From Bradyrhizobium sp. 1 (GTDB lineage: Bacteria; Pseudomonadota; Alphaproteobacteria; Rhizobiales; Xanthobacteraceae): a stretch of 64,000 bases of DNA. The notes beneath the pieces were generated by a model. That model was not told the origin of the DNA. It ran no database searches and was given only the letters and a program-made list of their open reading frames with translations. Made by a program: the position numbers and the translations under genes. Positions 1-8,998 of this stretch are shown here, in pieces. The stretch is from the NCBI RefSeq assembly GCF_023073315.1, contig NZ_JADPJH010000018.1:115146-179145 (forward strand), given 5' to 3'. How positions within the stretch are numbered: position 1 is the stretch's first letter; each line of letters begins with the position of its first letter.

Positions 1-622
1 CCCCCCAAGTCCGCGCCAGCGTCGCCAGCCAGCAGCCCTCGCAATAACGCGAATCCTTGTAGTCGATCCAGTTGTGCGCATAGACGTGGTCGAGCGGAAT
101 GTCGTAGCGCGCACGCAGCACTTTTACGAGGATCTTCCACGTCGCGACCTGCGCGTCGGTGGGGCCAGCCGTGACATCGGGATAATTGCCGGCGAACTCG
201 ACGCCGATCGAATTGTCGCGCACCACCTGACGATAGGTCGAGCGATTGTCGATATACTTGTTATCGTTGCGGTTGGCGCCGTCGCCATGGGTCGGCACCA
301 GGTTTTCGGCGACCGCCCAGTACACCGTGCCGTCGGTCTCGACCCACAGGGTGACGCCGCGTCGCGTCGGGTTCTTCGATTGCTCCGCCGCGCCGCCGCG
401 CGCCGAACCTGCCGGCCCCTCGGTCTGGTGCACGATGATGTTGCGCCAGGCATGAGCCTTGGCCACGTCGCCCCACGGCGCGAGCCAGATGATCTTCAGG
501 CCGGGAATATCGGGCGTACCGGGGCTGCGCGCGAGCTTTGCAAGCTCGGCGTCCGTTGCAGCTGCGGGTGCGATCAGAAAGAGAGCGGCGAGAACAGCCG
601 CAAACAGGCGGGGCATCATCAT
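1..622 (-). CDS. N-acetylmuramoyl-L-alanine amidase (Amidase_2), 3' end cut by window edge
   Basis: A peptidoglycan amidase of the T7-lysozyme-like Amidase_2 fold, expected to cleave the bond between MurNAc and the stem peptide. The first 23 residues (MMMPRLFAAVLAALFLIAPA...) form a signal peptide, so the enzyme is exported. Visible motifs are NIIVHQTEG near residue 65, which holds the first zinc-ligand His, SIGVEFAGNYP, and VYAHNWIDYKDSRYCEGC near the end, which holds the second His. At least 207 residues are present and the C-terminus lies outside the window. Three in-frame ATG codons begin the gene; the most upstream was taken. Family assignment is good; the substrate (wall recycling or division) is not shown. 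Confidence 0.85.
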   Translation of the reverse strand, partial: MMMPRLFAAVLAALFLIAPAAATDAELAKLARSPGTPDIPGLKIIWLAPWGDVAKAHAWRNIIVHQTEGPAGSARGGAAEQSKNPTRRGVTLWVETDGTVYWAVAENLVPTHGDGANRNDNKYIDNRSTYRQVVRDNSIGVEFAGNYPDVTAGPTDAQVATWKILVKVLRARYDIPLDHVYAHNWIDYKDSRYCEGCWLATLARTWG

Positions 623-711
623 CAGGATCCAACAGCGGACCCCAGCGTACAGCATGATCCGGAAAAGTGCGCGGCGGTTTTCCGAATAGATCATGCTCAA
701 GCAACAAGGCT

Positions 712-1923
712 TTACGCGAATTTGCGCGTGGCCTCATTGAGCCCGGCCGGCTCGGGCGAGAGCGGCGGCGCCGGATCGTAGACGGCAAGATCGTTCTTGC
801 CGTTCTTCTTGGCGGCATAGAGGGCGTGATCGGCATGCGCGATCAGGCGGTCCGGGAATTGGCCAATGCCGCGGTCCCACTCGGCGACGCCAATCGAGAT
901 CGCGATCGGGATGTCCTTAGGCGTGCAGGCGGCGGCGTCCTGGCGGCAGACCTCGAGCACGCGGCGGGCGATTGCAGCGGCCTCGCGCAGCGACGACGAC
1001 GGCAGCACCACGCAGAACTCGTCGCCGCCGGTGCGGGCGAGCATGTCGCCGGGCCTGAGCCGCGTCTGCGCCATCAGGGTGAAGTGGCGCAGGCACTCGT
1101 CGCCCGCGGCGTGGCCATGAGTGTCGTTGATGGTCTTGAAGCCGTCGAGGTCGATCACCAGCAGCGAGAACGGCTCGCCGCTGCGCTCCGAGCGGGCGCA
1201 TTCCTCGTACAGGCGCTGCAACAGATGCCGCCGGTTGGCGACGCCGGTGAGATCGTCGAGCAGCGCGAGGTCGGCGACCTCGTTGCGCAGCCGGTCCATC
1301 GCCATCAGCAGGAAGCCGAAATTGAGCGTCATCGACAGGAACAGCAGCCCGAGCACCATCACGGCATGGGCCTGACCGCCCGCCACCGACGAGAAATCGC
1401 CGCCGAGCAGATTGCCCACCGAACGAACCATGAAGATCGCGATGATGGTGAGGATCACGATGCCGGACAGCCGGGCGCCCGGACTGACGCGTCCTTCCGG
1501 CGGCGCCAGCAGCAGACGCAGCGACAGCACCAGCGGCAGCGCCTGGCCGAGCGTGTAGCTCGCCATGCGCAGCTGCATATGGTCGACCACGACCATGAAG
1601 AAGACCACACCGCCGAGGCTCAGGGCGCCCGTGACGACCATGATGCGCCACGAGACTGGCCGACCATAGAAGCGCTGGATGCCCATGGCGGCGAAGCAGC
1701 TCGCCGCGATGACACCGGCGGCGCCGAACAAAAGCGGCAGCGGAGAATCGACGAAGAGACGGACCAGCGCCGTCATCGCGCCCGTGGCGCCGACGAAGGA
1801 TGATGCCATCCAGAACCGCGCGGCCGCGAATTTCGGATAGGAGCGCGTCACATAGGCCCAGATCAGGCCGAGCGCCAGGAAGTTGACGACGAAGACCGTC
1901 CAGAGTGTCGGCACGTTCAGCAT
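712..1923 (-). CDS. Membrane-bound GGDEF diguanylate cyclase
   Basis: Makes cyclic di-GMP from two GTP at the inner membrane. About seven hydrophobic segments fill residues 1-220, followed by a GGDEF domain. The signature GGDEF is intact at residues 299-303, and an RPGD inhibitory-site motif (RxxD) lies exactly five residues before it, so product feedback inhibition is expected. DLDGFKTINDTHGHAAGD is the usual metal and substrate region. No EAL domain is present. The ATG at 1923 is preferred over an in-frame TTG 33 bases upstream, because the ATG leads directly into the first membrane segment. The membrane part resembles no named sensor domain that I recognise. It is monocistronic as far as can be seen. 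Confidence 0.93.
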   Translation of the reverse strand: MLNVPTLWTVFVVNFLALGLIWAYVTRSYPKFAAARFWMASSFVGATGAMTALVRLFVDSPLPLLFGAAGVIAASCFAAMGIQRFYGRPVSWRIMVVTGALSLGGVVFFMVVVDHMQLRMASYTLGQALPLVLSLRLLLAPPEGRVSPGARLSGIVILTIIAIFMVRSVGNLLGGDFSSVAGGQAHAVMVLGLLFLSMTLNFGFLLMAMDRLRNEVADLALLDDLTGVANRRHLLQRLYEECARSERSGEPFSLLVIDLDGFKTINDTHGHAAGDECLRHFTLMAQTRLRPGDMLARTGGDEFCVVLPSSSLREAAAIARRVLEVCRQDAAACTPKDIPIAISIGVAEWDRGIGQFPDRLIAHADHALYAAKKNGKNDLAVYDPAPPLSPEPAGLNEATRKFA

Positions 1924-2326
1924 GGCGATCGCAACGCGCGCAGCGTCGCGCCCCAAATCTCTGGCAGCCGTTCGTCCATGACCCGTCCCCGTCTTCTTGC
2001 GGAGAACAATGCGCGGGTTGCACTTAACGGAATCTCACTGCGATCCGTCAAAGCGCGCCGTTGGTTTTGGATTCATGAACGCCGCGGCGATTGTCGGATC
2101 GTTAGGCATATCGTCGGCGACGCAATGCGGGCGCTGTGATGCGGATTCGCGGGCAAAAATCACTCGAAAATGCATCTGAGCTGTGGATAACGCGATGACG
2201 CGGATGTGACAGCAGGGGGCAGAGACCTGCGAATCTGCTGAATTTGTCGTCGAGGATGTTGCGAGGCTGGCCCTCCGCCGAGCATCCCTCGTGTCGCGTT
2301 TAACCATGAACCCCTAAGAGGATACT
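1924..2326. other. Gene-free stretch
   Basis: No convincing gene is seen on either strand. An antisense ORF across the middle has no recognisable protein character. The stretch should hold the promoters of the diguanylate cyclase (leftward) and of the small Lys/Ala-rich peptide (rightward), but no clear -35/-10 pair could be assigned. Confidence 0.6.
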
Positions 2327-2398
2327 ATGGCTAAGAAAGCGAAGAAGGCGAAGAAGGCGACGAAGAAAAAGGCCAAGAAGGCAGCGAAGAAGAAGTAG
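2327..2398 (+). CDS. 23-residue Lys/Ala-rich peptide, histone H1-tail-like
   Basis: A tiny ORF starting MAKKAKKAKKATKKKAKK, composed only of Met, Ala, Lys and one Thr. A strong Shine-Dalgarno sequence (AAGAGG) lies 5-6 bases before the ATG, and a GC-rich hairpin and a T-tailed terminator follow within 100 bases. These surroundings argue that it is really expressed. The composition matches the tails of bacterial histone H1-like proteins, so nucleic-acid binding is the natural guess. Function is not known. Codon choice (AAG, GCG, GCC) fits the surrounding genome. Confidence 0.6.
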   Translation: MAKKAKKAKKATKKKAKKAAKKK

Positions 2399-2413
2399 CC
2401 AGCCTGTTCTTTT

Positions 2414-2442
2414 GCCCGGGTGGAGTCTCGCTCCGCCCGGGC
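2414..2442 (+). terminator. Stable hairpin after the Lys/Ala peptide
   Basis: Arms GCCCGGGTGGAG and CTCCGCCCGGGC (one G-U pair) enclose a 5-base loop. No T-run follows, so it may be an RNA 3' stabiliser rather than a terminator. Confidence 0.4.
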
Positions 2443-2471
2443 TTCGGGTAGCGTTGAGAGAGTTTGAAGGC

Positions 2472-2496
2472 AGCGGGCACAGGGCCCGCTTTTTTA
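2472..2496 (+). terminator. Rho-independent terminator
   Basis: Arms AGCGGGC and GCCCGCT with a 5-base loop are followed directly by six T. It ends rightward transcription of the Lys/Ala peptide gene before the convergent LysE gene. Confidence 0.75.
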
Positions 2497-2509
2497 TTGC
2501 TTGAAGAAC

Positions 2510-3121
2510 CTACCGCTCCGCGAACGCGAGCTTGGCACCGAGCGCGGCAAACCCGGCCGCAAAACTGCGGCGCAGCCAGGCCATCACGCCGGGACGGGAA
2601 ATGACGCGCTCGCGCACCGACGCCGCACAGAGGCCGTAGAGCACGAACACGGCAAAGGTCATCGCCATGAAGGCGCCGCTCAACTCCAGCATCCGCGCCA
2701 GAACATAGGTTTCGTCCACGGCGATGAACTGCGGCAGGAAGGCGAGAAAGAAGATCGACAGTTTCGGATTGAGGATGTTGATCAGGAAGCCGGTGACGAT
2801 GACCCGGCCGCTGGAGCGTTCCTTGATCTCGCCCTCGACCGCCAGCGCGCCTGTTTCGCGCAGCGCTTGCCAGGACATGTAGAGCAGATAGAGCACCCCG
2901 CCCCATTTCAGTGCGGCGAAGGCGAGCGCGCTGGTGTGGAGCACGGCGGCAAGGCCCAGCATCGCCGCCACCATGTGTGGCACGATCCCGAGCGTGCAGC
3001 CGAACGCCGCCGCGACACTGGCGCGCGAGCCGCGGGTCAGCGCCGCGGCCAGCGTGTAGAGCACGCCGGTGCCGGGTGAGGCGACGACGATGAGCGAGGT
3101 GAGCAGGAAGGACCAGGACAT
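2510..3121 (-). CDS. LysE/RhtB family amino-acid exporter
   Basis: A 203-residue inner-membrane exporter with about six hydrophobic segments. The N-terminal SPGTGVLYTLAAAL corresponds to the conserved SPGP region of the family, and GFLINILNPKLSIFFLAFLPQF is the second family signature (NPK). These proteins export amino acids or related small metabolites using proton exchange; the substrate cannot be read from sequence. A second member of the family lies at 20.4-21.0 kb and is clearly divergent, so this is not a recent duplication. No regulator is adjacent. Confidence 0.88.
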   Translation of the reverse strand: MSWSFLLTSLIVVASPGTGVLYTLAAALTRGSRASVAAAFGCTLGIVPHMVAAMLGLAAVLHTSALAFAALKWGGVLYLLYMSWQALRETGALAVEGEIKERSSGRVIVTGFLINILNPKLSIFFLAFLPQFIAVDETYVLARMLELSGAFMAMTFAVFVLYGLCAASVRERVISRPGVMAWLRRSFAAGFAALGAKLAFAER

Positions 3122-3175
3122 GACCGGACCCTATCACCCCGCCGCGCGGCGAGAAAGCCAGCGCGGGTCGGTCGT

Positions 3176-3550
3176 TCAGGACAATTGCGCGATCTCGGCT
3201 TCGCGCAGGACATCCAGCGGTGCCCAGGGCTTGGCCCAGAATTTTGCACCGTCAGGCAAGGGCTGCATCAACGGGCGTCCGGAGGTCACGACGACATCGA
3301 GCTTCGGATTGCGGTCCTTGGCGACATGGGCAAGCTCGACCCCGTTCATGCGGCCTGCGAGTTGCACGTCGGTCAGCATCAGGCTGAGAGCTCCGGCGTT
3401 CTTCTCCAGCACCCGCTCTGCGGCTTCCGCACTCTCGCACTGGATGACCTGGTAGCCGCTCTCTTCCAGCAGGAGACTGAGCATCTCCCGCTGCATGGCG
3501 TCGTCTTCAACGATGAGGGCTGTTGCGCGAAGTGGCTTTGATTGTCCCAT
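3176..3550 (-). CDS. Single-domain response regulator (receiver only)
   Basis: A 124-residue protein consisting of one REC domain and no output domain. The acidic pair is in LIVEDDAMQ (residues 13-17), the phospho-acceptor Asp is in LMLTDVQLAG near residue 61, the switch Thr/Ser is in VVVTSGRP, and the conserved Lys is in WAKPW. GGGAG lies 6 bases before the ATG. Such stand-alone receivers act as phosphate sinks or bind partner proteins. No kinase is adjacent, so its partner is unknown. It is divergently arranged with the SDR gene. Confidence 0.9.
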   Translation of the reverse strand: MGQSKPLRATALIVEDDAMQREMLSLLLEESGYQVIQCESAEAAERVLEKNAGALSLMLTDVQLAGRMNGVELAHVAKDRNPKLDVVVTSGRPLMQPLPDGAKFWAKPWAPLDVLREAEIAQLS

Positions 3551-3678
3551 TGATGGCTCCCAATGCTGCTGCCTCCGTCCAGGTCACTCACGTTAAAGAC
3601 GCAACTCGGATACAGTTCGGTTCCATTCTGAAAAAATGTAAATCCTCGTTCGCTATCCGGAACTTGACGGGAGGCATC

Positions 3679-4509
3679 ATGACGGTGATTCGCGGCGCCG
3701 CCGCTATCACGGGAGCGGCGAGCGGCATCGGCCGTGCGCTCGCCATCGAATTGGCAAGCCGCGGCTGTGATCTCGCGCTCGGCGATCGCGACGAGGCCGG
3801 GCTGAAGGCGCTCGCCGGCGAAATCGGCAAGCAACGCAAGGTGACCGTTCATCGCGTCGATGTCAGCGAAGCCGGCGACATCGCACAATTCGCGACCGAT
3901 GCCGTCGCGGTGCATCCACAGCTCGGCATCGTCATCAACAATGCCGGCGTGGCGCTGATGGGGACGTTCGAGGAGATCGACCAGGCGCAGATGCAGTGGC
4001 TGTTCGACATCAATTTCTGGGGCGTGGTGCACGGCACGCGCGCCTTCCTGCCGCATCTGAAGACGAGGGGCGAGGCGCATATCGTCAACGTCTCCTCGAT
4101 CTTCGGCATCATCGCGCCGCCGGGACAATCAGCCTATGCGGCGGCCAAATTCGCGGTGCGCGGGTTTTCCGAGAGCGTGCGCCATGAGCTCGCGGTGGCG
4201 GGCAGTCCCGTCAAACTGTCGGTCGTGCATCCCGGCGGCATCGCCACCGCGATCGCCCGCAATTCGCGCACCGGTGTCGGCGTCACCGACAATGCCCGCC
4301 GCTCGCAAATGATCGAGCGGTTCGAGACTGCGGCAAAAACCACGCCGAAGGATGCCGCGCTGCGCATCATCAAGGGCATCGAGAAGAACGAGCCGCGTAT
4401 CCTGATCGGCAACGACGCTCGCTTCATGGACCTGTTGCAGCGTTTTCGCCCGGGGACCTATTGGGCGCCGTTGCAAAGGAAGCTGGAGAAGATGGCGAAG
4501 GGGAAGTGA
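3679..4509 (+). CDS. Short-chain dehydrogenase/reductase
   Basis: A 276-residue classical SDR oxidoreductase using NAD(P). The cofactor loop TGAASGIG lies near residue 11, the NNAG motif is in VINNAGVALMG, and the catalytic Ser and YxxxK are in IVNVSSIFG and SAYAAAKFA. The start is placed at an ATG preceded by GGGAGG at 6-bp spacing; an upstream in-frame extension has no family similarity. After the catalytic core a C-terminal extension of about 80 residues (RRSQMIERF...RFRPGTYW) is typical of lipid- or alcohol-acting SDRs. Substrate unknown. Confidence 0.9.
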   Translation: MTVIRGAAAITGAASGIGRALAIELASRGCDLALGDRDEAGLKALAGEIGKQRKVTVHRVDVSEAGDIAQFATDAVAVHPQLGIVINNAGVALMGTFEEIDQAQMQWLFDINFWGVVHGTRAFLPHLKTRGEAHIVNVSSIFGIIAPPGQSAYAAAKFAVRGFSESVRHELAVAGSPVKLSVVHPGGIATAIARNSRTGVGVTDNARRSQMIERFETAAKTTPKDAALRIIKGIEKNEPRILIGNDARFMDLLQRFRPGTYWAPLQRKLEKMAKGK

Positions 4510-4547
4510 GGTCAGGGGCGCGATGGCGTGACCCCACGCTCCGCTGT

Positions 4548-4627
4548 CGTAAGGTGGGCAAAGCGAAGCGTGCCCACCACTTCCGGAATGGTGGGCACGG
4601 CGCAAGTGCGCCTTTGCCCACCCTACG
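4548..4627. repeat. Inverted-repeat element, GGTGGGC family
   Basis: The outer arms CGTAAGGTGGGCAAAG and CTTTGCCCACCCTACG pair with one mismatch, with further inner pairing (GTGCCCACC with GGTGGGCAC). It sits between convergent genes. A relative with GGTGGGTTAGCG arms lies at 35.85 kb. Dispersed palindromes of this kind are common in Bradyrhizobium. Confidence 0.7.
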
Positions 4628-4639
4628 AGTTCAGTGCTC

Positions 4640-5446
4640 TCACTGCCCCGCCAGCCGATCGGCAAAATACCCGATCGTCTTGCGATAGATCACCGCCCTG
4701 TTCCACTCCCGCATCGCATCGAAATTGGGGGTGCCTTCGCCGTAGGGCTGGCCCATCTTGAAGCCGTTGGTGTGGAGCAGGTTCGCGGTCGAGGCGAGCA
4801 CGTCGGGAACGCTGTGGCGGAGGTCGACATGGCCGTCGCCGTCGAAATCAACGCCGTATTTGATGTAGGACGACGGCAGGAACTGGGTCTGGCCGATCTC
4901 GCCGGCATAGGCGCCGATGAGGTCACGCAGCGGCAGGTCGCCGCGCTGCACGATCTTGAGGGCGGCGAGCAGCTCGCCCTGAAACAGATCAGTGCGGCGG
5001 CAGTCATGCGCGAGCGTGGCGAGCGTGCGGATTACCGGCAGCTTACCGATGTCGCCCTTGCCGAAATCGCTCTCCAGCCCCCAGATCGCGACCAGGATAT
5101 AGCGTGGCACGCCGAACTGCTGCTCGATCCGCGCCAGCAGCGCGGCGTGACGCTGGAGCAGCGCCTTGCCGCCATTGATACGGCCGGGGCCGACGCGGGT
5201 CGAGACATACTGCTCAAAGCTCTTGTTGAAGGTGTAGCGCTGGCGCCGGTCGAAGGTGAGCACGGCGCCGTCAGGGGTCACGCCGCTGAGCGCCGCGTTG
5301 GTCGTGCTCGCCGAAACGCCGGCCGCCTGCGCCTCCGAGGCCATGGTGGCGACGAAGCTGTTGAAGTCGCCGCCGCAGCGCGCGGCCTGCGCCGAGCCGC
5401 CGGCCAGACCGACGAAGCAAACAGCGGCGAGAGCGTATCTCAGCAT
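4640..5446 (-). CDS. Lytic murein transglycosylase (MltB/SLT_2 type)
   Basis: A 268-residue exported enzyme that cleaves peptidoglycan glycan strands to 1,6-anhydro-MurNAc ends. A signal peptide ends near AQA (residue 21). The catalytic Glu is E125 in WGLESDFGK, the MltB-type signature. The motifs GAYAGEIGQTQFLPSSY and DGDGHVDL are also typical of the family. GAGGAA precedes the ATG. The C-terminal peptidoglycan-binding domain found in longer homologues is absent. It is divergent from the large KAP NTPase gene, which is also envelope-located. Confidence 0.92.
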   Translation of the reverse strand: MLRYALAAVCFVGLAGGSAQAARCGGDFNSFVATMASEAQAAGVSASTTNAALSGVTPDGAVLTFDRRQRYTFNKSFEQYVSTRVGPGRINGGKALLQRHAALLARIEQQFGVPRYILVAIWGLESDFGKGDIGKLPVIRTLATLAHDCRRTDLFQGELLAALKIVQRGDLPLRDLIGAYAGEIGQTQFLPSSYIKYGVDFDGDGHVDLRHSVPDVLASTANLLHTNGFKMGQPYGEGTPNFDAMREWNRAVIYRKTIGYFADRLAGQ

Positions 5447-5683
5447 AGCAAAAATTCCTCATATCCCTTTACGCGAAGCAGCGCGCGATCATGCCCGGGA
5501 ACACCAGACCGGTCAAAGCGCTGTGGTGGCGACGCTGCGCGCCCGCACCTCGCGCCATCCTGACGCAGGTTGCAAGACGGATGAACCTGAAGCGTCTCGT
5601 CCAGACAAATCATCAAGCGCAGGACGTGTATCGCATGGATGCGCCCACGGGTTGAGTTGCCGTTTCGTTCCGGAAGGCGCGCC

Positions 5684-8600
5684 ATGGATGCTTCAGCGCC
5701 GACGTCAACGTCCACCAGCGGTCTGTCCCAGGGCACGTCCCGGATCGACCGACGCATCATGCTGCGCCGACTGTACCTGAAGGCGACCATCACTTTCGCT
5801 GTCGGTATCCTCTGCGTCGTCGGCTTCACCGATCGCTCGATCCGCACCGATCCGTTCACGCCCAATCCGGGCTGGGCTGAATGGTTCTTCAAGCCACAAC
5901 CCGATCCACGTCTGGCCGTCATGCCGGTCGTGCCGATGGGAGCAGCCGGCGTGCTGTCATGGCGGCCGAAATCGACGGCCTGGCTCACCGAGCGTCCGGT
6001 CGGGCTGCCGGACCTGGCACCGCAAAAGGCTGCGTCTCATTGGTTGGGGCTCGCGCCCGCCTATGCCGGCGATATCCCCGATCTGAAAGTCGCGCCGAAG
6101 CCAAAACCGGGGCCGCCCCCTCAAGCCGAACCGTCGAAGATCCCAAACCAGGCCCAGCAGTCACGGCCGCCGATACCGCCCATCCAACAGCAGCAATTGC
6201 TTGATCTGGAGGATTCAAAACAGCCTTCCCGGCCCACGGCTCCAACGGGGCCCATCAGGCTGGTCCCCGACCCGAGCGCCGATCCTAACTTTGCGAACCT
6301 CCCTGCCCGCCAGCCTCGATCGGAGGCTGCCTATTGGGCCGGCTGCGATACGGACGGCGTCTTGTGCCTGCGGCTGGAAGGCATCGACGGCTCCTTCAGC
6401 CGGGATGGCGGACAAAGCTGGAAAGGGTTTCCGACCGACGGCAATCCCGCGCCATTCGTCGCGACTGGTGGAGAGAAGCTCTTGCTGGTCCCGGCCGGTG
6501 ATGCGTTGGATGGCGCAGGACCGACCGACATACGCAATCAGGCGCAGCAGTCGGTCATCAACACGCAGGTGCCGTTCGCGTTGTCGGGGTATGCCGTCGA
6601 TGACGAAATTCGCGGATATCGCGCGTCGCGCGTCAACGCGAAGCTGCAAAGCGGCGTCAGGGAATTCCTGCGCGCAACGTCACCGCGAATGAACTTCTTC
6701 GGCCTGCTGCCCCCGGACGACCAAGTCGACCTGCCCAATCGCACCACCAGGATGTTCACGCTGTTCGCGCAGGGCCGTCTCGCCACTACGACATTCAAGC
6801 TGTTCACGCCAGCCGGCCAGGTCGAGCACAACACGCAGTTCGTCACCCTTCCGACACAAGCGAACCTCCGCTCGCTTCACTTCCAGCCTGACCAGCGCTT
6901 CGGCTGGATCTCGTCGGGCTGGGAGGACGGCAACGAGGAAAGCGCGCTTCCGGCGATTTTCCAGACCTCTGACGGCGGCAAGACCTGGGACCGTCTGTGG
7001 TATCGATCGCAATTTGCGCCCTGGATGCTGTTCGGCGCGCTTCCGGGATTGGCACTTGCTTTCTTCTTCACCGGCCTCGCCTGGAAGGATCTCCCCAGCA
7101 GCAAAGTCGACGAGGGTATCTCGGCGACCGGCACGTCCGACACGCCGATCGGGTGGAACGACTTCGACGTGCTCGGGATGAAGCCGCTGGCGCTCGCGCT
7201 GTCGCGGTTCGTGCGCAACACCAGCACCTCGCCGCCCCTGACGATCGCGATCACCGGTCCGTGGGGCACGGGCAAGAGCTCGCTGATGAATTTGGTGGCG
7301 GAAGATTTGCGCCAGCGCGGCTCGAACCCGGTCTGGTTCAACGCATGGCATCACCAGAAGGAAGAGAACATCCTCGCGGCGCTGCTCGAGAACATCCGCG
7401 GCCAAGCCATTCCGCCTGTCTGGCGCTGGTCGGGCCTGTGGTTCCGGGCGCGCCTTCTCTACGTGCGTGCGGGACGGGACTTCGTTCCGCTCCTGCTCGT
7501 TGCTGCGTTGGTCGTCAGCGTCGCCTGGGCGTTCAAGTGGGCAGCCATCGGCAACTCGGTCGCGGCCTGGATCAAACCCGACGCCGATTGGCCGAAGCTG
7601 GCGCAATTGACGGATTCTGCCAGCAACTGGCTCGATCACGCCGCCTTCGTCGGCGCCGGGACGATCTTGCTCGTGATCGTCAAGATCTACGCAACCATGA
7701 ATCTGAAACCATCGGAGCTGATGGCGACATTGCGTGGCAATTCCAAGCTGGCCGATTTCAGCGCCCAGCTCGGCTTCCGCTACAAATTTGCCAAGGAGTT
7801 CGATGTCGCGGGCCGAGCCTTGCGGACCTCGACCAATCCGGGGCTCGTCATCTTCATTGACGATCTCGATCGCTGCTCGCCCGAGAATCTCATGGAGGTG
7901 CTGGAATCCATCAACTTCCTGACCACAGCGGGGCCCTGCTTCATTTTTCTCGGCATGGACGAACCCAAGGTGGTCGAGATCATTGCCAAGAAATATGGCG
8001 ACGATCAGCAGCGCGCCCGGCAATATCTGAAGAAGCTGCTCAACCTCACCATTCCCGTGCCCGACGCGGACGTTCGCAACAGCATCGAGCTGTCCTCGGG
8101 ACACGATGTGCCGACCGAGGGCAGCTCACCATGGCCGGACCGGATTCGAAAGACGCTTCGTTACGTGCCCGATGTGGGCATCCCCGCGATGGTGCTGCTC
8201 TTGATGATCTGGCTTCTGGCTACATGGGCGAACAATTTGCAGAGTGTCGTTTCGCCGCCCGCGGCGAAGCCGCCCCAAGTCGCGGCAACGTCCACGTCCA
8301 CCGCTGTCGAGACCGCCGCCGCGGTCGCGCCGAACCCAGCGCCCATCCCCGGCGATGCCGCACAGAAGAAAGTGCCGACAGCGACCGCCGATCAGCTCAT
8401 TCTGCCCCGCGGCGTGCCGCCTTATCTCGGTCTCGCCGTCGCACTGCTGCTGATCGCGATGCTGGGAGCCCGGCGCATCACGATGGTGCGCGAGGACAAG
8501 GTGGAGGACTCCAAGAATTTCCGTGCCGCACTGGCGATCTGGCATCCGGCCGTGTTTGAGGCCGATCCCACGCCGCGCGGTGTCAAACGTCATCAGAACC

Positions 8601-8926
8601 GGCTGCGCCTCCAGGCGATGCGGCTGCGGCCGGCCCACGAGACACCCGATGTTCTGGATCGATGGTTCGCGGTCAAGCCCACGAGCCCTAGCAGCGCCAA
8701 TATCAGCGAGCCCACGCTGGTTGCGCTCGGCGGCATCGTCGCGCTGTGTGATGATATTCCGGATTGGTCGGTGCAGCCGAACGCGACCGCCACAACCGGA
8801 GCGCCCGCGCCCAAGCAATCCATCATCGGGCCATGCGTCAGCGCCTTCGCGATGAGGTTCCCGCAGGATTGGCCACCGACGCCAGAGGCGATTGCGGCCT
8901 TCAGGGCGTTACGGCGCTCGCTTTAG
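5684..8926 (+). CDS. Transmembrane KAP-family P-loop NTPase with Asp-box (BNR-like) extracytoplasmic region
   Basis: A 1080-residue membrane protein. A membrane segment lies at about 31-48, followed by a Pro-rich linker and a region of about 400 residues carrying two Asp-box motifs, SRDGGQSW (about 237) and TSDGGKTW (about 428). A second membrane segment (447-467) returns the chain to the cytoplasm. The KAP NTPase follows, with Walker A GPWGTGKS at 525-532 and Walker B VIFIDDLDRC with D726/D727. Between them sit the two membrane helices typical of KAP proteins (about 600-617 and 650-672). Two more helices lie near 831 and 914, then a soluble tail. KAP proteins include Kidins220 and the phage-exclusion protein PifA. 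GGAAGG 6 bases upstream supports this start over an ATG 45 bases earlier. The role is unknown. Confidence 0.88.
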   Translation: MDASAPTSTSTSGLSQGTSRIDRRIMLRRLYLKATITFAVGILCVVGFTDRSIRTDPFTPNPGWAEWFFKPQPDPRLAVMPVVPMGAAGVLSWRPKSTAWLTERPVGLPDLAPQKAASHWLGLAPAYAGDIPDLKVAPKPKPGPPPQAEPSKIPNQAQQSRPPIPPIQQQQLLDLEDSKQPSRPTAPTGPIRLVPDPSADPNFANLPARQPRSEAAYWAGCDTDGVLCLRLEGIDGSFSRDGGQSWKGFPTDGNPAPFVATGGEKLLLVPAGDALDGAGPTDIRNQAQQSVINTQVPFALSGYAVDDEIRGYRASRVNAKLQSGVREFLRATSPRMNFFGLLPPDDQVDLPNRTTRMFTLFAQGRLATTTFKLFTPAGQVEHNTQFVTLPTQANLRSLHFQPDQRFGWISSGWEDGNEESALPAIFQTSDGGKTWDRLWYRSQFAPWMLFGALPGLALAFFFTGLAWKDLPSSKVDEGISATGTSDTPIGWNDFDVLGMKPLALALSRFVRNTSTSPPLTIAITGPWGTGKSSLMNLVAEDLRQRGSNPVWFNAWHHQKEENILAALLENIRGQAIPPVWRWSGLWFRARLLYVRAGRDFVPLLLVAALVVSVAWAFKWAAIGNSVAAWIKPDADWPKLAQLTDSASNWLDHAAFVGAGTILLVIVKIYATMNLKPSELMATLRGNSKLADFSAQLGFRYKFAKEFDVAGRALRTSTNPGLVIFIDDLDRCSPENLMEVLESINFLTTAGPCFIFLGMDEPKVVEIIAKKYGDDQQRARQYLKKLLNLTIPVPDADVRNSIELSSGHDVPTEGSSPWPDRIRKTLRYVPDVGIPAMVLLLMIWLLATWANNLQSVVSPPAAKPPQVAATSTSTAVETAAAVAPNPAPIPGDAAQKKVPTATADQLILPRGVPPYLGLAVALLLIAMLGARRITMVREDKVEDSKNFRAALAIWHPAVFEADPTPRGVKRHQNRLRLQAMRLRPAHETPDVLDRWFAVKPTSPSSANISEPTLVALGGIVALCDDIPDWSVQPNATATTGAPAPKQSIIGPCVSAFAMRFPQDWPPTPEAIAAFRALRRSL

Positions 8927-8998
8927 GCTTTCTTGGAACCAGCGGCGGCGAGCGCGCGACCAACAGCGGCGCCTCCTTTTCTCCCCCAACCAACAGAG

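Noticed and set aside
2035-2307. 90-codon leftward ORF in the region before the Lys/Ala peptide
   Set aside because: No ribosome-binding site or protein-like pattern; covers a probable promoter region.
6680-8104. Leftward ORF of 474 codons over the KAP NTPase
   Set aside because: Mirrors the coding frame of a gene with Walker motifs; the translation is Arg/Gly/His-rich without structure.
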